Below the pieces are notes generated by a model. The model saw only the letters and a program-made list of their open reading frames with translations, had not been told where the DNA came from and did not search any database. Shown one piece after another: positions 39,166-50,035 of a stretch of DNA of 64,000 nt. The first letter of the stretch is position 1. The number at the start of each line of letters is the position of its first letter. A program made the translations under genes and the position numbers. Source of the DNA: Pseudochrobactrum kiredjianiae (GTDB lineage: Bacteria; Pseudomonadota; Alphaproteobacteria; Rhizobiales; Rhizobiaceae); NCBI RefSeq assembly GCF_030362795.1, contig NZ_JAUCBM010000001.1:310001-374000 (forward strand), written 5' to 3'.

Positions 39166-40170
39166 TTAGTGATGGCTGTGCGCACCAGCTTTATCGTTCG
39201 AACCCTTAGCCGGATTCACGTGAAACGATAAATTAACCTTTCCTGCTTTTTCAAATTCCAGTTCCACATTGACTGCTTCACCTTCTTTGAACGGCTTGGC
39301 CAGATCCATAAACATAATATGGAAGCCGGTCGGTGCCAGTGTCACGGTCTGACCGGCAGGAATGGTCAGTGGTTCGCTCAGCTTGCGCATTTTCATGATA
39401 TTGTCCTTCATGGACATTTCATGAATTTCCAATTTACCGGCAGCATCAGTCTTACCACCGATCAGGCGGTCATCTTCTTTGCCATTGTTGGTGATGACAA
39501 CATAACCACCGGCCACACGAGCGTTCGGAATTGTTGCAACGCTATGCGCCTTGGAAAGCGACAGATCGCCTACGGTCACGGCATCAACTGCTTTATCGCC
39601 ATGCATATCGTGGGTGCCATGGCCGTCATGCGCTGAATGATCGGCAGCAGCAACTGTCACATTCAGCTGCGGTGCAGGGTTTTTTAGATCATGCGGGTTC
39701 TGGCCTTCAGCAGCAATATCCGTCCAGTTTTCTGTTTTGCCATCTTCGCAGGTCTGCACAGTCGGGAAGGACAAAGCGGTGTCCTTATCAAAAGAGGCAA
39801 GCTTGCCGACAAAAGCAAATTCATCATAGAAATCGCTTGGCAGTTTGCCACCTTTCCAGATGATTTCAGTCACGCCGTTCTTTACGTCTTTGCCGTAAAG
39901 TTTGTAGCTGTGCTGATAATCGGATTTGACAGTTTCAATGTCCCAACCGGCTTTTAACTGCGGTTGTGCCGCGATAAAGCCTTCCGGAATTTTAACGCTG
40001 ACCTGTGTGGTTGCAGCAGCGCCACAACCATGCGGGATTTTGAGAACAGCTTTATAAGAGCTTTCGGCAGCGGCTTGCGGTGTTGCAAGCGAAACATGTG
40101 CCTGTGCCAGTCCGGCTGTGCCGAGGATAAGGGCAGAGACGCAGAGCGGAGTAAAAATCGTTTTCATCAT
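39166..40170 (-). CDS. copper-binding DUF1775 (YcnI) and PCuAC fusion protein
   Basis: The ATG at 40170, with AAGGA 6 bp upstream, gives 334 residues; the frame to 40332 reads through a repeat. A signal peptide (MMKTIFTPLCVSALILGT, cut near AQA) exposes an N-terminal His (AHVSL), the copper ligand of YcnI domains. DUF1775 covers about residues 24-170. A His/Asp-rich linker (HSAHDGHGTHDMHGDK) leads to a PCuAC domain with HEMSMKDNIMKM and HIMFMDL copper ligands. It probably carries copper in the periplasm for oxidase assembly. The DUF2946 gene lies upstream, with a repeat between them. Confidence 0.92.
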   Translation of the reverse strand: MMKTIFTPLCVSALILGTAGLAQAHVSLATPQAAAESSYKAVLKIPHGCGAAATTQVSVKIPEGFIAAQPQLKAGWDIETVKSDYQHSYKLYGKDVKNGVTEIIWKGGKLPSDFYDEFAFVGKLASFDKDTALSFPTVQTCEDGKTENWTDIAAEGQNPHDLKNPAPQLNVTVAAADHSAHDGHGTHDMHGDKAVDAVTVGDLSLSKAHSVATIPNARVAGGYVVITNNGKEDDRLIGGKTDAAGKLEIHEMSMKDNIMKMRKLSEPLTIPAGQTVTLAPTGFHIMFMDLAKPFKEGEAVNVELEFEKAGKVNLSFHVNPAKGSNDKAGAHSHH

Positions 40171-40280
40171 TATATTCCTTGCAAAGATCAGACTTTCTGT
40201 GCCGCATTTGTGCAGCCGGAAGTCTGGAACGTGCGAACGCGTATGACAGATCAATCTCGATATCAGAGATACGCGGGTTC

Positions 40281-40385
40281 TAGAGCGCGGCGTGCCATAC
40301 TTGGCACACAAAAGTCGCTCTAACACTTTCAAATGAGAGCATAATTTTACCTTAAACTGATCCAGGTTTAAGGAATTATGATCTA
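40281..40385 (+). repeat. double-hairpin intergenic repeat, copy 3
   Basis: TAGAGCGCGGCGTGCC with GGCACACAAAAGTCGCTCTA forms the first hairpin, and GAGCATAATTTTACCTTAAA with TTTAAGGAATTATGATC the second. It is nearly identical to 36716-36816 and ends one base before the stop codon of the DUF2946 gene. Confidence 0.85.
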
Positions 40386-40386
40386 A

Positions 40387-40821
40387 TCAGGCAAGGAGAG
40401 GTGGTGCTTGCGGCGGGGCAGCGGGCGGATAATCGCGGGCGCGGGGCAGAACATAAGCCGTACGTCTGACGCTGTCGCTCGTATCTTTGGTAACGACAGG
40501 GCCGCCGGTAGCGGGCGGCATCACCAGTGCAAAACCTGCTGAGATACGGCAGGCCTCACAATCAGCCATCATATTGTGGCTCTTGTGATGCTGGTCAGAT
40601 GCGGCGCTATTTTCAGAAACGCAGATTGAAACAATACTGCCATCCGGCATTGTTTCATAACGGATGAAAACCGGATCAGCTGCTGTGCCGCTCTTCATGG
40701 TCATTTGCAGCAGCGGCGCACTGACATCAACCGGCTTATGGGCAAAAGACAACAAAACAAGCGCCAATACGCATAAAATGCGTATCCATACTTGTTTGTT
40801 TTTCGTTGTCTGAACCATCAT
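40387..40821 (-). CDS. DUF2946-like membrane-associated protein
   Basis: The 144-residue protein has an N-terminal hydrophobic segment (IRILCVLALVLLSF), then a region with HHKSHNMMADCEACRIS, the His/Cys pattern I associate with DUF2946 proteins found near copper genes, and a Pro-rich C terminus (PPAAPPQAPPLLA). It is probably periplasmic or membrane anchored and linked to copper handling. The DUF1775-PCuAC gene lies downstream on the same strand, 216 bp away, with a double-hairpin repeat in the gap. Confidence 0.7.
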   Translation of the reverse strand: MMVQTTKNKQVWIRILCVLALVLLSFAHKPVDVSAPLLQMTMKSGTAADPVFIRYETMPDGSIVSICVSENSAASDQHHKSHNMMADCEACRISAGFALVMPPATGGPVVTKDTSDSVRRTAYVLPRARDYPPAAPPQAPPLLA

Positions 40822-41072
40822 CCGCCAATATATGCCATGAAATATTTTATGCCTTTTTACCGTGAGATTGACCGGAAAGAAAGAGCTTTGCTAGGCGTTC
40901 ACCGGAGATGCAGTGGGTATGCCTCACGATGTCACAGAGGTTTACGCAGAAAGCGGTGAAGATAACTTTCTCTTAAAGGGAAAATCATTTAACGATGCTA
41001 CAGGAAATGCTGGTTGCAGGGTAACCTGTTGTTCCGGCGATAATGAACAGATTTTGCGACGGGGTGTGAGAC

Positions 41073-42239
41073 ATGTCACAGATCACGAAAGACGTGGTAC
41101 TGGCTCAGCTGAAACAGGTCACAGGACCGGATTTTGAAGGTGATGTTGTCAGCCTCGGGTTGGTTTCCGATATTTTCATCGCTGATAATAAAGTCTTCTT
41201 TTCTATCACCGTTCCTTCTGATCGTGCGCAGGCGATGGAGCCGTTGCGTCTGCGGGCAGAGAAACTGGTGAAGGATATTCCGGGTGTGGCCGGTGCGCTG
41301 GTCACTTTAACGGCCGAACGCAAAGGCGGTCGCACCAGCGATGACGCTCCGCAGAGCCGCCCAAAACCGGTTTCGCCGCCGGCACCGCAGCCACGCCCTG
41401 CAGCACATGCGCATGCCGCACCGCAGCCACAGGCAAAACCGGGCATTCCGGGGGTGGGTAAGATTATCGCCGTTGCTTCAGGCAAGGGTGGCGTGGGCAA
41501 ATCCACCACTTCGGTCAATATTGCGGTCGGGCTTCAGGCGCTCGGGCTTAAAGTCGGTATTCTTGATGCCGATATTTACGGCCCGTCCATGCCGCGTCTG
41601 CTTGGCATTTCCGGCAGACCGGAAACGGTCAATGGCCGTATCATGAAGCCGATGAGCAATTACGGCCTCAAAGTCATGTCGATGGGCTTTCTGGTAGAAG
41701 AAGAAACCCCGATGATCTGGCGTGGCCCGATGGTGATGTCGGCGCTCAATCAGATGATGCGAGAAGTGGAATGGGGTAATCTCGACGTGATGGTCGTGGA
41801 TATGCCGCCGGGCACCGGCGATGCACAGCTGACCATGGCGCAGCAGGTGCCGCTGGCCGGTGCGGTGATTGTTTCAACACCACAGGATCTGGCACTGATT
41901 GATGCCCGTAAAGGCTTGAATATGTTTAACAAGGTCAATGTGCCGCTGCTCGGCATTGTTGAGAATATGAGCTATTTCATCGCGCCGGATACTGGCAAAC
42001 GCTATGATATTTTTGGTCATGGCGGTGCGCAGCGCGAGGCTGAGCGGCTGAATGTACCTTTCCTCGGCGCTGTGCCGCTGGATATGCAAATCCGCGAATT
42101 GTCGGATGCAGGTATGCCGATTACGGTTAAGGAACCGGATAGCCCGCATGCCCAAATCTATCGTGATATTGCTGCGAAAGTTTGGTCTCAGGTCAGCGGT
42201 GGCTCAACCCGCGCTGCGCCAAAGATCGTGTTTGAATAA
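41073..42239 (+). CDS. Mrp/ApbC family iron-sulfur cluster carrier
   Basis: The 388-residue protein has an N-terminal MIP18/DUF59 domain (about 1-90), a Pro/Ala/His linker (PPAPQPRPAAHAHAAPQPQA) and a ParA-like P-loop ATPase with ASGKGGVGKSTTSVNIA. It contains VVDMPPGTGDAQLTM. These proteins carry Fe-S clusters to apo-enzymes. The C-terminal CxxC used for cluster binding in many relatives is missing: the matching region reads ENMSYFIAPDTGKRYDIFG, as I recall for rhizobial members. It is monocistronic. Confidence 0.93.
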   Translation: MSQITKDVVLAQLKQVTGPDFEGDVVSLGLVSDIFIADNKVFFSITVPSDRAQAMEPLRLRAEKLVKDIPGVAGALVTLTAERKGGRTSDDAPQSRPKPVSPPAPQPRPAAHAHAAPQPQAKPGIPGVGKIIAVASGKGGVGKSTTSVNIAVGLQALGLKVGILDADIYGPSMPRLLGISGRPETVNGRIMKPMSNYGLKVMSMGFLVEEETPMIWRGPMVMSALNQMMREVEWGNLDVMVVDMPPGTGDAQLTMAQQVPLAGAVIVSTPQDLALIDARKGLNMFNKVNVPLLGIVENMSYFIAPDTGKRYDIFGHGGAQREAERLNVPFLGAVPLDMQIRELSDAGMPITVKEPDSPHAQIYRDIAAKVWSQVSGGSTRAAPKIVFE

Positions 42240-42256
42240 CAGATGATGAAATTAAA

Positions 42257-42283
42257 AAAAGGCCTGCAATGCAGGCCTTTCTA
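42257..42283 (+). terminator. terminator of mrp
   Basis: AAAGGCCTGCA and TGCAGGCCTTT are perfect inverted repeats almost touching, followed by CTATT. A and T tracts on both sides suit the convergent GNAT gene too. Confidence 0.8.
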
Positions 42284-42304
42284 TTATGAGTATTGCTGAG
42301 TAGT

Positions 42305-42736
42305 TTACAGGTCTTTGGCCATGAAAATCCGGCTCGTTCCTTCTGGCTTGCAGGGGATTTCACCAAACCTGCGCCATCCGTTTCGCTCATAAAAACCCGG
42401 CGCCTGAAAACTGATCGTATAAAGTACTGCAGACTTACAGCCGCGTTTACGGCCTTCTTCTTCGGCCATTTGCAGAATGCGACTGCCGAGACCTGATCCT
42501 CGATGCGCTGCAGGAATATAAAAAAGATCGAGAAATAACAGCCCTAGTGATGTTCTGCCTGTTAAGCCACCCAGAATTTCTCCGGTCGCGGGATCTTTGG
42601 CGATAACCGCAAGAGGGTGCCGGTCATTTATGCCTATAATTTCATCATTAAAGCTGTTTAAGCCCGCCGAAATTATATCGATTATTTCCTTGTCTGGCGC
42701 ATCTGTCGTAATAAGGATCGGATTTTCATCGGACAT
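42305..42736 (-). CDS. GNAT family N-acetyltransferase
   Basis: I use the ATG at 42736 (MSDENPILITTDAPDKE), giving 143 residues. The acetyl-CoA-binding motif A is YIPAAHRGSGLGSRILQMAE (about 85-104), and AVLYTISFQAPGFYERNGW is the usual C-terminal half. The substrate cannot be told from sequence. It is convergent with mrp, and pgm lies upstream on the same strand after about 100 bp. Confidence 0.88.
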   Translation of the reverse strand: MSDENPILITTDAPDKEIIDIISAGLNSFNDEIIGINDRHPLAVIAKDPATGEILGGLTGRTSLGLLFLDLFYIPAAHRGSGLGSRILQMAEEEGRKRGCKSAVLYTISFQAPGFYERNGWRRFGEIPCKPEGTSRIFMAKDL

Positions 42737-42840
42737 AAGTTGCTCTTTCAGTTTTGTTAAATTGACAGGAAACAAAAAAAGAACAACTTATCCGTCAAGC
42801 CTCTGCTTTATACAATCACAATTTTGCTCAGACACAACAA

Positions 42841-44553
<1,713 letters not shown>

Positions 44554-44648
44554 TTATAGGCAGTCGTGTGAAACATGCGTAAATGATTTCATAGAATAAC
44601 CGGTTTATTGTTCAAATTTGGTAAGACAGCTTTATTCTATGTGTTTAA

Positions 44649-44800
44649 AGAATGTGTGAGCTAAAAGTGCGAAGTGCCTCCGCAGGGAAATCAGTTCGCC
44701 GGACTGATTTCTTTTCCTGCTGTGATGCGTCGGATAATGCGCAAAAACAAATGGTTACAGCGGTTCCGACAAGTCAGTATTAACTGGAACAGCTGTAACA
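44649..44800 (+). repeat. mosaic intergenic repeat, long composite copy
   Basis: GTGAGCTAAAAGTGCGAAGT is followed by an inserted module, CCTCCGCAGGG plus the GAAATCAGT-N7-ACTGATTTC palindrome. The element then resumes with CGTCGGATAATGCGCAAAAA, CAAATGGTTACAGCGGTTCC and an imperfect palindromic end, GGAACAGCTGTAAC. The inserted module equals that at about 36843-36890. Confidence 0.75.
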
Positions 44801-44848
44801 ACTCTCTTTTTTCAAAGAGATACCGGATAATGAGAGATTGGCGGCGGG

Positions 44849-45496
44849 ATGACTGAGGCACCGGTGTTAAAACGCGCAGAATTGGCTGCTAAAATTCTGG
44901 CTTCAAGAGCAGCAAAGAGACCGACACGGTTTATTGTTGCAATAGCTGGTGCGCCCGCTGCCGGAAAATCAACATTAGCCGAAGCGCTCTGCGCTGAAAT
45001 CAATACTCTGTCGGCTTCAGAATTGTGCGTTGTCGTGCCGATGGACGGCTTTCATTATGATAATGCCATTCTCGATGCCCGTGGTGATAGGGCGCGTAAA
45101 GGCGCGCCGCATACTTTTGATGCGGCAGGGTTCAGGGTTCTGCTTTCGCGCCTGAAACAGGAGAGCGGTGATATCGCCATTCCGGTTTTTGATCGCTCAC
45201 AGGATTTGGCGCGCGCAAGCGCGGCTTTGGTAACGTCACAACATCGGATATTGCTGGTAGAGGGCAATTATGTGCTGCTGGATCAGCCGGTCTGGCGCGA
45301 TCTGCGGCAATATTTTGATCTGAGCCTTTTTCTGGATGTGCCTTTTGCCACGCTGGAACAGCGTCTTATTCAGCGTTGGCTGGATCACGGAGCGGATATG
45401 GACGCTGCGAGAAATCGCTCCCTTTCCAATGATATTCCCAATGCGCTGACGGTCACCCGGCAGTCTTATCCCGCAGACTTTATCTTGCAGGATTAA
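44849..45496 (+). CDS. P-loop kinase, nucleoside/pantothenate kinase-like
   Basis: The 215-residue protein has the P-loop IAGAPAAGKSTLAEAL near residue 33, VPMDGFHYDNAILDARGDRA with the DGFHYD motif of uridine/pantothenate-kinase-like enzymes, and VEGNYVLLDQPVWRDL. This pattern fits the FrcK/YggC-type kinase family. The substrate (a nucleoside, a vitamin or fructose) cannot be fixed from sequence. It is followed on the same strand, 53 bp on, by the FAH-family gene. Confidence 0.85.
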   Translation: MTEAPVLKRAELAAKILASRAAKRPTRFIVAIAGAPAAGKSTLAEALCAEINTLSASELCVVVPMDGFHYDNAILDARGDRARKGAPHTFDAAGFRVLLSRLKQESGDIAIPVFDRSQDLARASAALVTSQHRILLVEGNYVLLDQPVWRDLRQYFDLSLFLDVPFATLEQRLIQRWLDHGADMDAARNRSLSNDIPNALTVTRQSYPADFILQD

Positions 45497-45549
45497 AACT
45501 TTCCTGTAGGTTTCTGTTATTCACGAATTCAAAATTTAAGAGAATACAG

Positions 45550-46242
45550 ATGTCCGATAAGCTGATCTTTCCTGCGCACCCGCCGGTTACACTCCCGATT
45601 GAGGGGAGCGATCAGCGCTTTCCTGTTCACCGTATCTATTGCGTCGGGCGCAATTATGCAGACCATGCGCGGGAAATGGGACATGATCCGGATCGCGAAC
45701 CGCCGTTTTTCTTCCAGAAAAATCCGGATAATCTGGTGGCAGATGGCGGCAATTTCCCTTATCCGCCGCTGTCTAATGATGTGCATCATGAAATTGAGCT
45801 GGTTGTTGCCCTTCATAAAGGCGGAAAAAACATTCCGGCTGCCGAGGCCAATGACCATATTTACGGCTATGCGGTTGGTCTTGATATGACGCGGCGCGAT
45901 CTGCAGGGACTGGCTAAAAAGCAAGGCCGTCCATGGGAAACAGGCAAGGCTTTTGAACAGTCTGCCCCATGCTCTGCATTGGTGCCTGTAAGCCGTATCG
46001 GTCATCCGAACTCAGGCGCTATCTGGCTGAAAATTAATGGAAAAACAGTTCAGGAAGGCGATATTAACCAGCTGATCTGGTCAATACCGGAAACCATTGC
46101 TGTATTGTCCACTCTTTATGAATTGCAGGCCGGTGATCTGATCTTTACCGGCACGCCTGCGGGTGTCGGACCGGTTGCCCGTGGTGATGTTCTCGAAGGT
46201 GGTGTTGACGCTATCGGACATTTGACAACAAAAGTTGTCTGA
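45550..46242 (+). CDS. fumarylacetoacetate hydrolase family protein
   Basis: The 230-residue protein has the FAH core: IYCVGRNYADHAREMG, FFFQKNPDNLV, the metal ligands in HHEIELVVALHKGG, and the C-terminal DLIFTGTPAGVGPVARGD. Short members like this include fumarylpyruvate and acylpyruvate hydrolases that split beta-diketo acids with a divalent metal. The exact substrate is unknown, and no aromatic degradation genes are nearby. Confidence 0.92.
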   Translation: MSDKLIFPAHPPVTLPIEGSDQRFPVHRIYCVGRNYADHAREMGHDPDREPPFFFQKNPDNLVADGGNFPYPPLSNDVHHEIELVVALHKGGKNIPAAEANDHIYGYAVGLDMTRRDLQGLAKKQGRPWETGKAFEQSAPCSALVPVSRIGHPNSGAIWLKINGKTVQEGDINQLIWSIPETIAVLSTLYELQAGDLIFTGTPAGVGPVARGDVLEGGVDAIGHLTTKVV

Positions 46243-46476
46243 TTGTTTTAGCGCTTGCTGCATTTTCAGGCTGGTCTCATGGGCGGAATCTCTGTAACTA
46301 TTAACCAACCATGAGACAGGGTCCTCATTCTTCGGGACTTTGTGACGACTTTTGACTGCATGAGCGATACGAAAGCTGGCTTGCGTTTAATCAATGCGCC
46401 CTGACGGATCGCTGCTTACGTTTGTAAAAGACGATTTATTCTGTCTGCAAGCGAAGACAACAAAAAGGATCGCCCG

Positions 46477-46665
46477 ATGGCATTCGAAGAGATCAAAGCA
46501 GAAATCGCTTTGCTGTTTGAGCAGATGGTCAACCAGCCGGAAGATACGCACGAACTGGCTGAAACCATTCGTGAAAAGCTCAATACAATGCGCGCCAGTG
46601 GTCTGCCCTTGCCGGAAGATCTGGTTGAGTTGGAAAAACGTCTCAACAGCGATTTGGGTGTCTGA
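46477..46665 (+). CDS. small conserved-looking protein coupled to an SLT gene
   Basis: This 62-residue acidic, helical protein starts MAFEEIKAEIALLFEQMVNQ and ends LEKRLNSDLGV. AAAAAGGATCGCCCG gives a ribosome site. Its TGA shares one base with the ATG of the next gene (TGATG), so the two are translationally coupled. No family is recognised. The tight link to a cell-wall lytic enzyme suggests a related role, but that is inference. Confidence 0.8.
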   Translation: MAFEEIKAEIALLFEQMVNQPEDTHELAETIREKLNTMRASGLPLPEDLVELEKRLNSDLGV

Positions 46666-47669
46666 TGCGACTTTCTGTTTTGGCATTTCGCTCTGTTCTT
46701 CTGCTGTCCGGTGCCGTTGCGCTTTCTGCCTGCACCACGACCAATAATGGCCCTAAAACGGCCGGAACAGCAACTGCAACACCGGCTGTTGATGCTGCTG
46801 TAGCTGATATGGCGAAAGCCGTCGGAGCACCTGCAGAGGCTGCCACGATTGATGCCAATCCGGATGGCAGCGCTAAAGGCGCAACAATTGCCGCTTCTGC
46901 CTATGCGGCAGAAAATGGTAATGCAGCACAGGTCGTTGCACTTGCGACGACAGAAAGTGCGGATCCTGTTCTGCCTGCTGCTGTGCCATTACCAATGTTC
47001 CGCCAGACCGCGACTGAAGCTTTGATCGCAACCGCTACGCCGTCTTTGTCTGCCGATGGCCATAATACACCGGGTGAAGTGAAATATACCGGTGTTACCA
47101 AATCCGGTACGGCCAATCATCTGGTTGAGCAGCGTGCCGAGATTGCCTCAAACAGCAAACCGGAACTGCATAATCTGATCGGACAATATGCTGCGGCCTA
47201 TCAGGTGCCGGAACGTCTGGTACACCGCGTTGTACAACGTGAGAGCCGTTATAACCCGATTGCACGCAACGGCCCGTATTTCGGTCTGATGCAAATCAGC
47301 CATGCGACTGCACGCGGCATGGGTTATCAAGGCAATGCGCAAGGCTTGCTCAACGCCAATACCAATCTGCGCTATGCGGTTAAATATCTTGCCGGTGCCT
47401 ATAAAGTTGCTGGCGGCAATGAAACGCAGGCTGTCAGGCTCTATGCCCGTGGCTATTATTATGATGCCAAGCGTCAGGGGCTTTTGGAAGAAACCGGATT
47501 GCGTAAAGGGCCGGATTCAATTCGCACCGCTTTCATTGAGCCGGGTCAGACTGCACCCGCAACGGTCGCTAATGTTGCGCAGACCGATCCGATGACCACG
47601 CAATCCGTTGCTAAAGCGAAAAAATCCGCACGCGTGCAACCGAATAAGCGCGATTTCAGCCAACGCTGA
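46665..47669 (+). CDS. lytic transglycosylase (SLT) lipoprotein
   Basis: The 334-residue protein begins with a lipoprotein signal (VLLLSGAVALSAC, lipobox LSAC). A low-complexity Ala/Thr region leads to the SLT domain at about 165-290. It contains the catalytic Glu in VVQRESRYNPIARNG, GLMQISHATARGMGY and NLRYAVKYLAGAYK. It would cut peptidoglycan from the outer or inner membrane surface. The basic C-terminal tail (KAKKSARVQPNKRDFSQR) is unusual. It is coupled to the 62-residue gene upstream. Confidence 0.92.
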   Translation: MRLSVLAFRSVLLLSGAVALSACTTTNNGPKTAGTATATPAVDAAVADMAKAVGAPAEAATIDANPDGSAKGATIAASAYAAENGNAAQVVALATTESADPVLPAAVPLPMFRQTATEALIATATPSLSADGHNTPGEVKYTGVTKSGTANHLVEQRAEIASNSKPELHNLIGQYAAAYQVPERLVHRVVQRESRYNPIARNGPYFGLMQISHATARGMGYQGNAQGLLNANTNLRYAVKYLAGAYKVAGGNETQAVRLYARGYYYDAKRQGLLEETGLRKGPDSIRTAFIEPGQTAPATVANVAQTDPMTTQSVAKAKKSARVQPNKRDFSQR

Positions 47670-47689
47670 TCCGACAGTTTTATAAGTTT

Positions 47690-47730
47690 CAAAACCGCCC
47701 GCTTCCTTGTGAAACGGGCGGTTTTTTATT
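47690..47730 (+). terminator. terminator of the SLT gene
   Basis: AAACCGCCCG and CGGGCGGTTT pair around a TTCCTTGTGAAA-type loop, followed by TTTATT. Confidence 0.88.
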
Positions 47731-47832
47731 GCGACCTGACTTAGGTGTGCTGTTGTTACAGCACGGTCATTTTGTCGTCATGAATTTATAATCAATCTGG
47801 CGCATGATGTTTTTGATCTAAGTTATTCAGTC

Positions 47833-48501
47833 ATGCAGATATTGCGCAGGTTGTTGAACGTGAACCAGATTTTACAAAAAGCAGAAGCCTCTGTTGCGCG
47901 TCTTTATGACAGCGCGGAATTATGGGCAGATGGCATTGTCCATGTTGTTGGTGTGGCGCTGGCCATTGGCGGTGCCGCAGCGATGTTGTGGTATTTCGCC
48001 GGACAGATTTCGCCGCTGATCTATGTTTTGAGTCTCGTGGCCACGCTGACGATTTCAGCAATTTATAATATCTGGCCGGTTTCACCGGTGAAACAGTTTC
48101 TCCGCCGTTTCGATCACTCGATGATCTATGTGCTGATTGCCGGAACCTATACGCCCTTTATTATGAAGATGGGCGAGGGGGCTGGCTGGCATTTGAGCTT
48201 AGTCTGGCTGATTGCCTTCTGTGGTATTGCGCTGAAACTGACAATGCCCGGTCGTTTTGACCGCTTGGCAATTCTGCTCTATCTGGCACTCGGCTGGAGC
48301 GGCGTGCTGATCTATGATCAGTTGTTGCAGTTTCTGTCCATGCCGGTCGTGATGCTGATCGCAGCAGGCGGCATTATTTATTCGCTCGGCGTTATCTTCC
48401 ATGTCTGGGAGCGTCTGCGCTTCCAAAACGCAATTTGGCACGGCTTTGTCGTAGCAGGGGCTAGTCTCCACTACGGTGCCGTCTTTCTCGCCGTTCACTA
48501 G
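47833..48501 (+). CDS. hemolysin III/TrhA family membrane protein
   Basis: The 222-residue protein has seven predicted membrane helices and the family motifs ELWADGIVHVVG, SAIYNIWPVS, DHSMIYVLIAGTYTPF and IWHGFVVAGASLHYGAV. The conserved His and Asp residues form a metal site in the PAQR superfamily. In other bacteria TrhA influences membrane fluidity. A GTG at 47860 is an alternative start. The gene stands alone. Confidence 0.9.
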   Translation: MQILRRLLNVNQILQKAEASVARLYDSAELWADGIVHVVGVALAIGGAAAMLWYFAGQISPLIYVLSLVATLTISAIYNIWPVSPVKQFLRRFDHSMIYVLIAGTYTPFIMKMGEGAGWHLSLVWLIAFCGIALKLTMPGRFDRLAILLYLALGWSGVLIYDQLLQFLSMPVVMLIAAGGIIYSLGVIFHVWERLRFQNAIWHGFVVAGASLHYGAVFLAVH

Positions 48502-48515
48502 AGAATTTCGGCTCT

Positions 48516-48610
48516 GGCGGTCTGCAAATGGCAATTTCCTCCGATCCGGTGCTCATGTACCTTAGAGTACATTCCGCTCCGGTTCTCGAAAATCACCATT
48601 TTCGCCACGC
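48516..48610 (+). repeat. intergenic repeat, long copy (GCAAATGGC family)
   Basis: GGTCTGCAAATGGCAATTTC leads to GGTTCTCGAAAATCACCATT and TTCGCC, with the palindrome ATGTAC-CTTA-GAGTACAT in the centre. The flanking parts match 6860-6926. Confidence 0.75.
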
Positions 48611-48635
48611 CATAACCAAAATTCACGTCGCGCTA

Positions 48636-48745
48636 TTTAGAGCATTTCACAGTTAATTTGGATCAACTTGGACAGTCCGGGATAATGCGACAAACAAAAG
48701 AAACTAGAGCAAGCGCTATGATTCAATCTGAACATAACCTGCTTT
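48636..48745 (+). repeat. mosaic intergenic repeat, partial copy
   Basis: TAGAGCATTTCACAGTTAAT, then GGGATAATGCGACAAACAAA and AGAGCAAGCGCTATGATTC recall the linker and AGAGC arms of the copies at 5668 and 44649, but it is diverged. Confidence 0.45.
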
Positions 48746-48756
48746 GGAAATAGTCA

Positions 48757-48793
48757 TAAAAAAACAGCCGGATCACTCCGGCTGTTTTGATTT
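48757..48793 (-). terminator. terminator of argG
   Basis: AAACAGCCGGA and TCCGGCTGTTT pair with a short loop. On the minus strand the stem is followed by a run of T. Confidence 0.9.
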
Positions 48794-48814
48794 TTTATAG
48801 ATTAGCTGACCTGA

Positions 48815-50035
48815 TTAGCCGCGGTTGCGGGCTGCCAGTGTGCGCAGACGCAGTGCATTGAGCTTGATGAAGCCCGCAGCATCTTTCTGGTCATATGCGC
48901 CGTGATCATCTTCAAATGTCACCAGCTTGTCGGAATAGAGCGACTTATCGCTTTCACGGCCGGTAACAATCACATTGCCCTTGTAGAGCTTCAGTGTCAC
49001 TTCACCTTCAACGTGACGCTGGCTGAGATCGATTGCAGCCTGCAACATTTCACGTTCCGGCGAATACCAGAAGCCATAATAGATCAGTTCCGCATAGCGT
49101 GGCATCAGTTCATCTTTAAGATGCGCTGCACCGCGATCCAGCGTAATGCTTTCAATCGCACGATGTGCTGCCAGCAGGATGGTGCCGCCCGGTGTTTCAT
49201 AAACACCGCGGGATTTCATGCCAACGAAACGGTTTTCAACGAGGTCAAGACGACCGATACCATTGTCGCGGCCGTAATCATTGAGTGCGGCCAGCAATGT
49301 GGCAGGCGACATGCGTACGCCATTGATCGAAACTGCATCACCGCGCTCAAAGCCGACTTTGATGATGGTGGCTTTGTCCGGCGCAGCTTCCGGCGAAATC
49401 GTGCGCATATGCACATATTCAGGAGCTTCAACAGCCGGATCTTCCAGCACTTTACCTTCTGAAGAAGAATGCAGCAGGTTGGCATCAACGGAGAATGGCG
49501 CTTCGCCCATCTTGTCTTTTGCCACTGGGATCTGGTGTTTTTCAGCAAAGTCGAGCAGGTCTGTACGGCTCTTGAACGACCAGTCGCGCCAAGGAGCGAT
49601 GATCTTGATGTCAGGATTGAGCGCATAGGCAGACAGTTCGAAACGAACCTGATCGTTACCTTTACCGGTTGCGCCATGCGCAATCGCATCAGCACCGGTC
49701 TTTTTAGCAATCTCGATAAGGTGCTTGGAGATTAATGGGCGGGCAATCGAGGTGCCGAGCAGGTAAACGCCTTCATAAACAGCATTGGCGCGGAACATCG
49801 GGAAAACGAAATCGCGGACGAATTCTTCACGCACATCTTCAACGAAGATTTCTTTAATGCCGAGCATTTCAGCTTTTTTGCGTGCCGGTTCCAGCTCTTC
49901 ACCCTGACCAAGATCAGCCGTAAAGGTAACAACCTCAGCATTGAGCTCAGTCTGCAGCCATTTCAGAATGATTGAAGTATCGAGGCCGCCGGAATAGGCG
50001 AGCACGACTTTTTTAACGTCTTTCCAGTTGTTCAT
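48815..50035 (-). CDS. argG: argininosuccinate synthase
   Basis: The ATG at 50035 ([20 protein letters not shown]) gives 406 residues, the family norm; the frame to 50137 adds unrelated sequence. The ATP-binding [10 protein letters not shown] lies near residue 13. [16 protein letters not shown] and the downstream DNLLH-like region ([19 protein letters not shown]) mark the citrulline/aspartate sites. It joins citrulline and aspartate in arginine synthesis. It is monocistronic, divergent from the LysE gene. Confidence 0.97.
   Translation of the reverse strand: MNNWKDVKKVVLAYSGGLDTSIILKWLQTELNAEVVTFTADLGQGEELEPARKKAEMLGIKEIFVEDVREEFVRDFVFPMFRANAVYEGVYLLGTSIARPLISKHLIEIAKKTGADAIAHGATGKGNDQVRFELSAYALNPDIKIIAPWRDWSFKSRTDLLDFAEKHQIPVAKDKMGEAPFSVDANLLHSSSEGKVLEDPAVEAPEYVHMRTISPEAAPDKATIIKVGFERGDAVSINGVRMSPATLLAALNDYGRDNGIGRLDLVENRFVGMKSRGVYETPGGTILLAAHRAIESITLDRGAAHLKDELMPRYAELIYYGFWYSPEREMLQAAIDLSQRHVEGEVTLKLYKGNVIVTGRESDKSLYSDKLVTFEDDHGAYDQKDAAGFIKLNALRLRTLAARNRG

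Larger units (their letters stand above)
48502..48814. other. 313-bp convergent intergenic region rich in repeats
   Basis: It contains the 48516-48610 repeat, a partial mosaic repeat and the argG terminator. No coding frame is visible. Confidence 0.6.

Noticed and set aside
39021-39209. 62-codon plus-strand frame, and the GGCCGGA/TCCGGCC hairpin within it
   Set aside because: The frame overlaps the end of the copper protein gene and has no ribosome site. The hairpin has no clear T run on either strand, so I do not call a terminator.
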